A stretch of 8,568 nt of DNA from Lachnospiraceae bacterium (GTDB lineage Bacteria > Bacillota > Clostridia > Lachnospirales > Lachnospiraceae): contig VSOA01000159.1 in the NCBI GenBank assembly GCA_009774585.1, forward strand, positions 1 to 8,568. Reading direction: 5' to 3'. A program made the position numbers and the translations under genes. Shown one piece after another: positions 6,177 through 8,568 of this stretch. Every line of letters starts with the position of its first letter. Position 1 is the first letter of the stretch. The notes beneath the pieces were generated by a model. The model did no database searches. It saw nothing but the letters and a program-made list of their open reading frames with translations, and was not told the DNA's origin.

Positions 6177-6392
6177 GTGTTCAAGAAGAGACAGGCAGAA
6201 CGGCAATACGATTATGACAAAGAAACCCAGAAACCAATCTTAAAATGCAGCATATGTAACGGAGAGCAGATAGCCGGATTTAAAGATCTCAGGACCGGAA
6301 AATTTGAGGAAATCATGTTGATTCGAAATGATGGTGATCTTCGGGAATTTATGAATCGCTGTGGTGTGAGTAAAATATCGAAGGAGTACTGA
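6177..6392 (+). CDS. Small conserved-looking protein with one CxxC motif
   Basis: A 71-residue soluble protein starting at GTG 6177, 7 bases after GGAGG (6165-6169) and 13 bases after the preceding stop, so co-translated with the cassette. The N-terminus is basic and tyrosine-rich (FKKRQAERQYDYD). The middle has C24-S-I-C27-N-G-E-Q, then AGFKDLRTGKFEEIMLIR and an acidic/aromatic tail. From memory, similar ~70-residue proteins with the pattern CSICxGEQxAGFK...GxFxExMLIR and ending KEY are widespread in Clostridia, where some carry the doubtful label 'aspartate dehydrogenase'. There is no dehydrogenase fold here. A single CxxC with a distant C62 is not enough for a structural zinc site without dimerisation. 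It may be a housekeeping small protein that happens to close this operon rather than a cassette component. Confidence 0.75.
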   Translation: MFKKRQAERQYDYDKETQKPILKCSICNGEQIAGFKDLRTGKFEEIMLIRNDGDLREFMNRCGVSKISKEY

Positions 6393-6402
6393 GATAATTC
6401 TT

Positions 6403-6444
6403 AGCCCGACACATCAAAGAAGTCAGCATACAGGCGGGTTTTTT
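6403..6444 (+). terminator. Possible terminator closing the cassette
   Basis: AGCCCG (6403-6408) pairs with CGGGTT (6435-6440), including one G-T pair, and the stem runs straight into six T residues (6439-6444). The loop of 26 bases is long, so this is a weaker intrinsic terminator than usual. Its place 11 bases after the stop at 6392 and just before the next promoter supports the call. Confidence 0.5.
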
Positions 6445-6445
6445 A

Positions 6446-6475
6446 TTGACACGCAATCAGAAGATATTTTACAAT
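6446..6475 (+). promoter_or_regulatory. Sigma-A-type promoter of the rubredoxin-glutamate synthase gene
   Basis: A perfect TTGACA (6446-6451), an 18-base spacer and TACAAT (6470-6475). The expected start near 6482 gives a leader of roughly 28 bases containing the ribosome site GGGAGG (6499-6504). Confidence 0.7.
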
Positions 6476-6509
6476 ATGACTAAGCTTGAAACAATATTGG
6501 GAGGTGCAT

Positions 6510-7919
6510 ATGGCTATTTATAAATGCAATATTTGCGGTGCAATTTATGATGAGGAGAAGGAGGAGAGACCCTTCTCTGAATTGGATGCCTGTCCCGTCT
6601 GCAAGCAGCCGTCATCCTGTTTTCAGATTGTATCGGGGGAAGATAAGAATATGATCGGGAAGTCATATTCCGGCGAGTTAGATTATGATGAAGCGACAGC
6701 CCGGCGCGATTCATCCTGCAGATACATGGCAGAGATTCATGAGATGGCTGTGACGGGCAGAACGATTGGTGGGTCGATGAGTACACAAATGCCGATGCCG
6801 GGATGGGATGATATTCTTATGCTGGGAGCACAGCTTAATCCGCCGCCGTTAGATGACGATGTGGCAGTGGACACGACTACGGTGATTGGCAAACATGCTA
6901 AAAAGCCAATGGTACTCGACAGCCCGATTTATATATCGCATATGTCTTTCGGCGCGCTGTCGAGAGAGATTAAGATTGCCCTTGCGCAGGGATCCGCGAT
7001 GGCTAAGACAGCGATGTGCAGCGGCGAAGGCGGTATCCTGCCGGAAGAGAAGCAGGCGGCTTATAAATATATATTTGAGTACATACCAAACAAATACAGT
7101 GTGACGTCTGAGAACTTGAGAACTTCAGACGCTATCGAAATCAAGATTGGTCAGGGCACGAAGCCGGGGATGGGAGGGCATCTTCCGGGAGAAAAGGTGA
7201 CGGCCGAAATTGCGGATATACGCGGTAAGAAGCAGGGAGAGGACATTCAGAGTCCAAGTAAGTTTCCGGAACTAAACAGTAAAGAAGATTTGCGCAGTAT
7301 GGTGAATACATTGCGGGAACTATCGGAAGGACGACCGATCGGTATTAAGATTGCAGCCGGAAATATCGAGCGGGATTTGGAGTACTGTGTCTTTGCCGAA
7401 CCGGATTTTGTTACAATTGACGGCAGGGGCGGCGCGACGGGGTCCAGTCCGCTATTTTTGAGGGAAGCAACGTCGGTTCCGACGATTTATGCATTATCGA
7501 GGGCGCGAAAATATCTTGATTCGGTACATTCGGATATTTCGCTTGTCATTACAGGCGGACTTCGGGTCTCGGCAGATTTTGCGAAAGCGCTTGCAATGGG
7601 GGCAGACGCGGTTGCGATTGCCAGCGCGGCGCTGATCGCCGCCGCGTGTCAGCAATATCGTATTTGCGGCAGCGGCAACTGTCCTGTGGGAGTGGCGACG
7701 CAGAATCCGGAACTCAGAGGACGGATGCAGACATCTGCGGCAGCGTTGAGAGTGGCCAATTTCCTGAATGTGTCGTGTAAAGAGCTGGAGACTTTTGCGA
7801 GAGTAACAGGTAATTCGTCAGTACATGATTTGTCGATGGAACAATTGATCACATTGAATAGAGATATTGCGGAGTATACCGGTATTCGACATGCGGGGCA
7901 GCCGAATATTGCATTATAG
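6510..7919 (+). CDS. Glutamate-synthase-related protein with N-terminal rubredoxin domain
   Basis: A 469-residue cytoplasmic flavo-iron-sulfur protein. Residues 1-40 form a rubredoxin-like domain with ligands C6-x2-C9 and C28-x2-C31 (YKCNICGAIYDEE, ACPVCK). From about 70 the chain is the FMN-binding TIM barrel of the glutamate synthase large subunit: SPIYISHMSFGALSREIK, SGEGGI, KIGQGTKPGMGGHLPG, IDGRGGATGSSP and VITGGLRVSADFAKALAMGADAV. The [3Fe-4S] site is C380-x5-C386-x4-C391 followed by PVGVATQ, as in GltB. The N-terminal amidotransferase and the C-terminal GXGXG domain of full-length GltB are missing, so glutamine would have to be processed by a partner, or the substrate differs. Rubredoxin suggests electrons come from a ferredoxin/rubredoxin reductase. 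The start ATG 6510 follows GGGAGG by 5 bases. It appears monocistronic. Confidence 0.9.
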   Translation: MAIYKCNICGAIYDEEKEERPFSELDACPVCKQPSSCFQIVSGEDKNMIGKSYSGELDYDEATARRDSSCRYMAEIHEMAVTGRTIGGSMSTQMPMPGWDDILMLGAQLNPPPLDDDVAVDTTTVIGKHAKKPMVLDSPIYISHMSFGALSREIKIALAQGSAMAKTAMCSGEGGILPEEKQAAYKYIFEYIPNKYSVTSENLRTSDAIEIKIGQGTKPGMGGHLPGEKVTAEIADIRGKKQGEDIQSPSKFPELNSKEDLRSMVNTLRELSEGRPIGIKIAAGNIERDLEYCVFAEPDFVTIDGRGGATGSSPLFLREATSVPTIYALSRARKYLDSVHSDISLVITGGLRVSADFAKALAMGADAVAIASAALIAAACQQYRICGSGNCPVGVATQNPELRGRMQTSAAALRVANFLNVSCKELETFARVTGNSSVHDLSMEQLITLNRDIAEYTGIRHAGQPNIAL

Positions 7920-7938
7920 TATGGTTCTATGCTATAAT
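7909..7938 (+). promoter_or_regulatory. Extended -10 promoter for the membrane sensor gene
   Basis: TTGCAT (7909-7914), an 18-base spacer and TATAAT (7933-7938), with TG at 7930-7931 making an extended -10 (TGCTATAAT). The -35 overlaps the last codons of the upstream gene. Predicted start near 7945, leaving a leader of about 93 bases before ATG 8038. Confidence 0.6.
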
Positions 7939-7973
7939 GAGTAATTGTATACGGGGCAGTCATAACGTAGCTC

Positions 7974-8011
7974 CGGAGCAGAACCGGGTAAGCTTTATGC
8001 TGCTCTGTTTT
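7974..8011 (+). terminator. Hairpin with short T-run; terminator or leader attenuator
   Basis: CGGAGCAG (7974-7981) pairs with CTGCTCTG (8000-8007), 8 pairs with one G-T, closed by an 18-base loop and followed by TTTT (8008-8011). A second T-run (TTTTT) follows after GGGAA. It can end the glutamate-synthase-like transcript. Because the extended -10 promoter lies upstream of it, the same hairpin is also in the leader of the sensor gene. The 5' arm overlaps a perfect 10-bp palindrome GCTCCGGAGC (7970-7979) that could compete for pairing. Confidence 0.42.
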
Positions 8012-8037
8012 GGGAATTTTTGGGAAGGATAGTGCTA

Positions 8038-8568
8038 ATGAACAAAGGGATAGTAAATACAAAAACGTCGCATTTTCTAATAGGAAGTTTTTGTGGTTTG
8101 ATAGTTATCAGCATCGTCGTTTTTCTGGCACTGGGCGTTTACATGAACAGGGCAAGCGAAAAAACGATTAATGCTGTGGGAGACTTATATATGACCGGAA
8201 TGAGCGACCGGATATCAGCTCATTTTCAAACGATTATCGCTTCTAAATTCGATCAGGCTGAGGCGACGGTTAAAGTAGTTGATGCGCACAATGAGAACAT
8301 CGACGATCTATATGAAGAATTGGTCTATAGAGCGCATGCCAGAGATTTTGACTATCTGGCTCTTTGTTCCGAAACGGGAGAACTGCAGATGCTCTATGGA
8401 GACCAGATACAGCTTGCAGATCCAGAGCCCTTTTTCACATCTTTAAGAAATTATCAGAAGAAAGTTGCCGTTGGTGTAGATTCAGATGGTGATAATATAG
8501 TACTGTTTGGTGTGGAAGCCGATTATCCCATGAATGACGGAAGCAAGTGCATGGCTATGATTGCGGCT
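8038..8568 (+). CDS. N-terminal part of a membrane-anchored sensory protein (output domain outside window)
   Basis: 177 codons with no stop, open at the right edge. The start ATG 8038 follows GGAAGGA (8023-8029) by 8 bases. A short basic N-terminus (MNKGIVNTKTSH) is followed by one hydrophobic segment (about 13-36, with LIVISIVVFLALGVYM), acting as an uncleaved anchor. The region after it is predicted extracytoplasmic: an amphipathic helix (EKTINAVGDLYMTGMSDRIS...) and then a Cache-like alpha/beta part with FDYLALCSETGELQMLYG, DPEPFFTSL and LFGVEADYPMNDGSK. This pattern is typical of the sensor halves of Lachnospiraceae GGDEF/EAL proteins and hybrid histidine kinases. Which output domain follows cannot be seen, and no c-di-GMP riboswitch consensus was recognised in the leader. 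Confidence 0.8.
   Translation, partial: MNKGIVNTKTSHFLIGSFCGLIVISIVVFLALGVYMNRASEKTINAVGDLYMTGMSDRISAHFQTIIASKFDQAEATVKVVDAHNENIDDLYEELVYRAHARDFDYLALCSETGELQMLYGDQIQLADPEPFFTSLRNYQKKVAVGVDSDGDNIVLFGVEADYPMNDGSKCMAMIAA

Noticed and set aside
6486..6509. TTG 6486 start for the rubredoxin-glutamate synthase gene
   Set aside because: It would lie almost at the predicted transcription start and reads through the GGGAGG site of ATG 6510, where the rubredoxin domain begins.
7940..8037. c-di-GMP riboswitch before the sensor gene
   Set aside because: The region lacks the conserved GCAAA and tetraloop-receptor elements of the class I consensus and nothing resembling class II was seen.
7649..8062. Long minus-strand open frame across the end of the glutamate-synthase-like gene
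   Set aside because: It is a shadow of two well-supported plus-strand genes and their spacer; no ribosome site or recognisable domain.

Overview
The window looks like the chromosome of a low-to-mid-GC Firmicute, most likely a Clostridia/Lachnospiraceae-type gut anaerobe. The grounds are strong AGGAGG-type ribosome sites before nearly every gene, sigma-A-like TTGACA/TATAAT promoters, oxygen-sensitive Fe-S redox enzymes (a ferredoxin-fused aldo/keto reductase and a rubredoxin-fused glutamate-synthase-like protein), and a YusI-type ArsC/Spx-family protein. This placement is inferred from protein style, not from a marker gene.

Layout. Positions 1-47 (minus) hold only the first 15 codons of a gene that runs off the left edge, possibly an IS1634-like transposase. 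A gene-poor stretch (48-315) follows, then two plus-strand redox genes: a thioredoxin-fold ArsC/Spx-like protein (316-666) and an aldo/keto reductase with two C-terminal [4Fe-4S] motifs (769-1917). Convergent to them is a DNA-3-methyladenine glycosylase I gene, tag (1984-2538, minus).

The centre of the window (about 2650-6445) is an accessory-looking plus-strand cassette with its own promoter and a possible terminator. It holds (i) a calcineurin-like metallophosphoesterase module (2777-3562); (ii) in a different frame, a P-loop NTPase with a TPR-like C-terminal region (3559-5622); (iii) a small transglutaminase/papain-fold-like protein with a candidate Cys-His-Asp triad (5603-6163); and (iv) a 71-residue protein with one CxxC motif (6177-6392). 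The phosphoesterase and NTPase read as one ~948-residue protein broken by a -1 frameshift just after the last metal-binding histidine. Effector-like hydrolase + STAND-like NTPase + repeat sensor, coupled to a cysteine-hydrolase-fold partner, resembles prokaryotic conflict (anti-phage or self-killing) systems. This is the most interesting part of the window, and the function is inference only.

Downstream, a good promoter (6446-6475) drives a rubredoxin-glutamate synthase (FMN/3Fe-4S domain) fusion (6510-7919). An extended -10 promoter overlapping its end (7909-7938) and a leader hairpin precede a membrane-anchored sensory protein (8038 to the right edge), whose output domain lies outside the window.

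No rRNA, tRNA, CRISPR array, recognised riboswitch or complete mobile element was seen.
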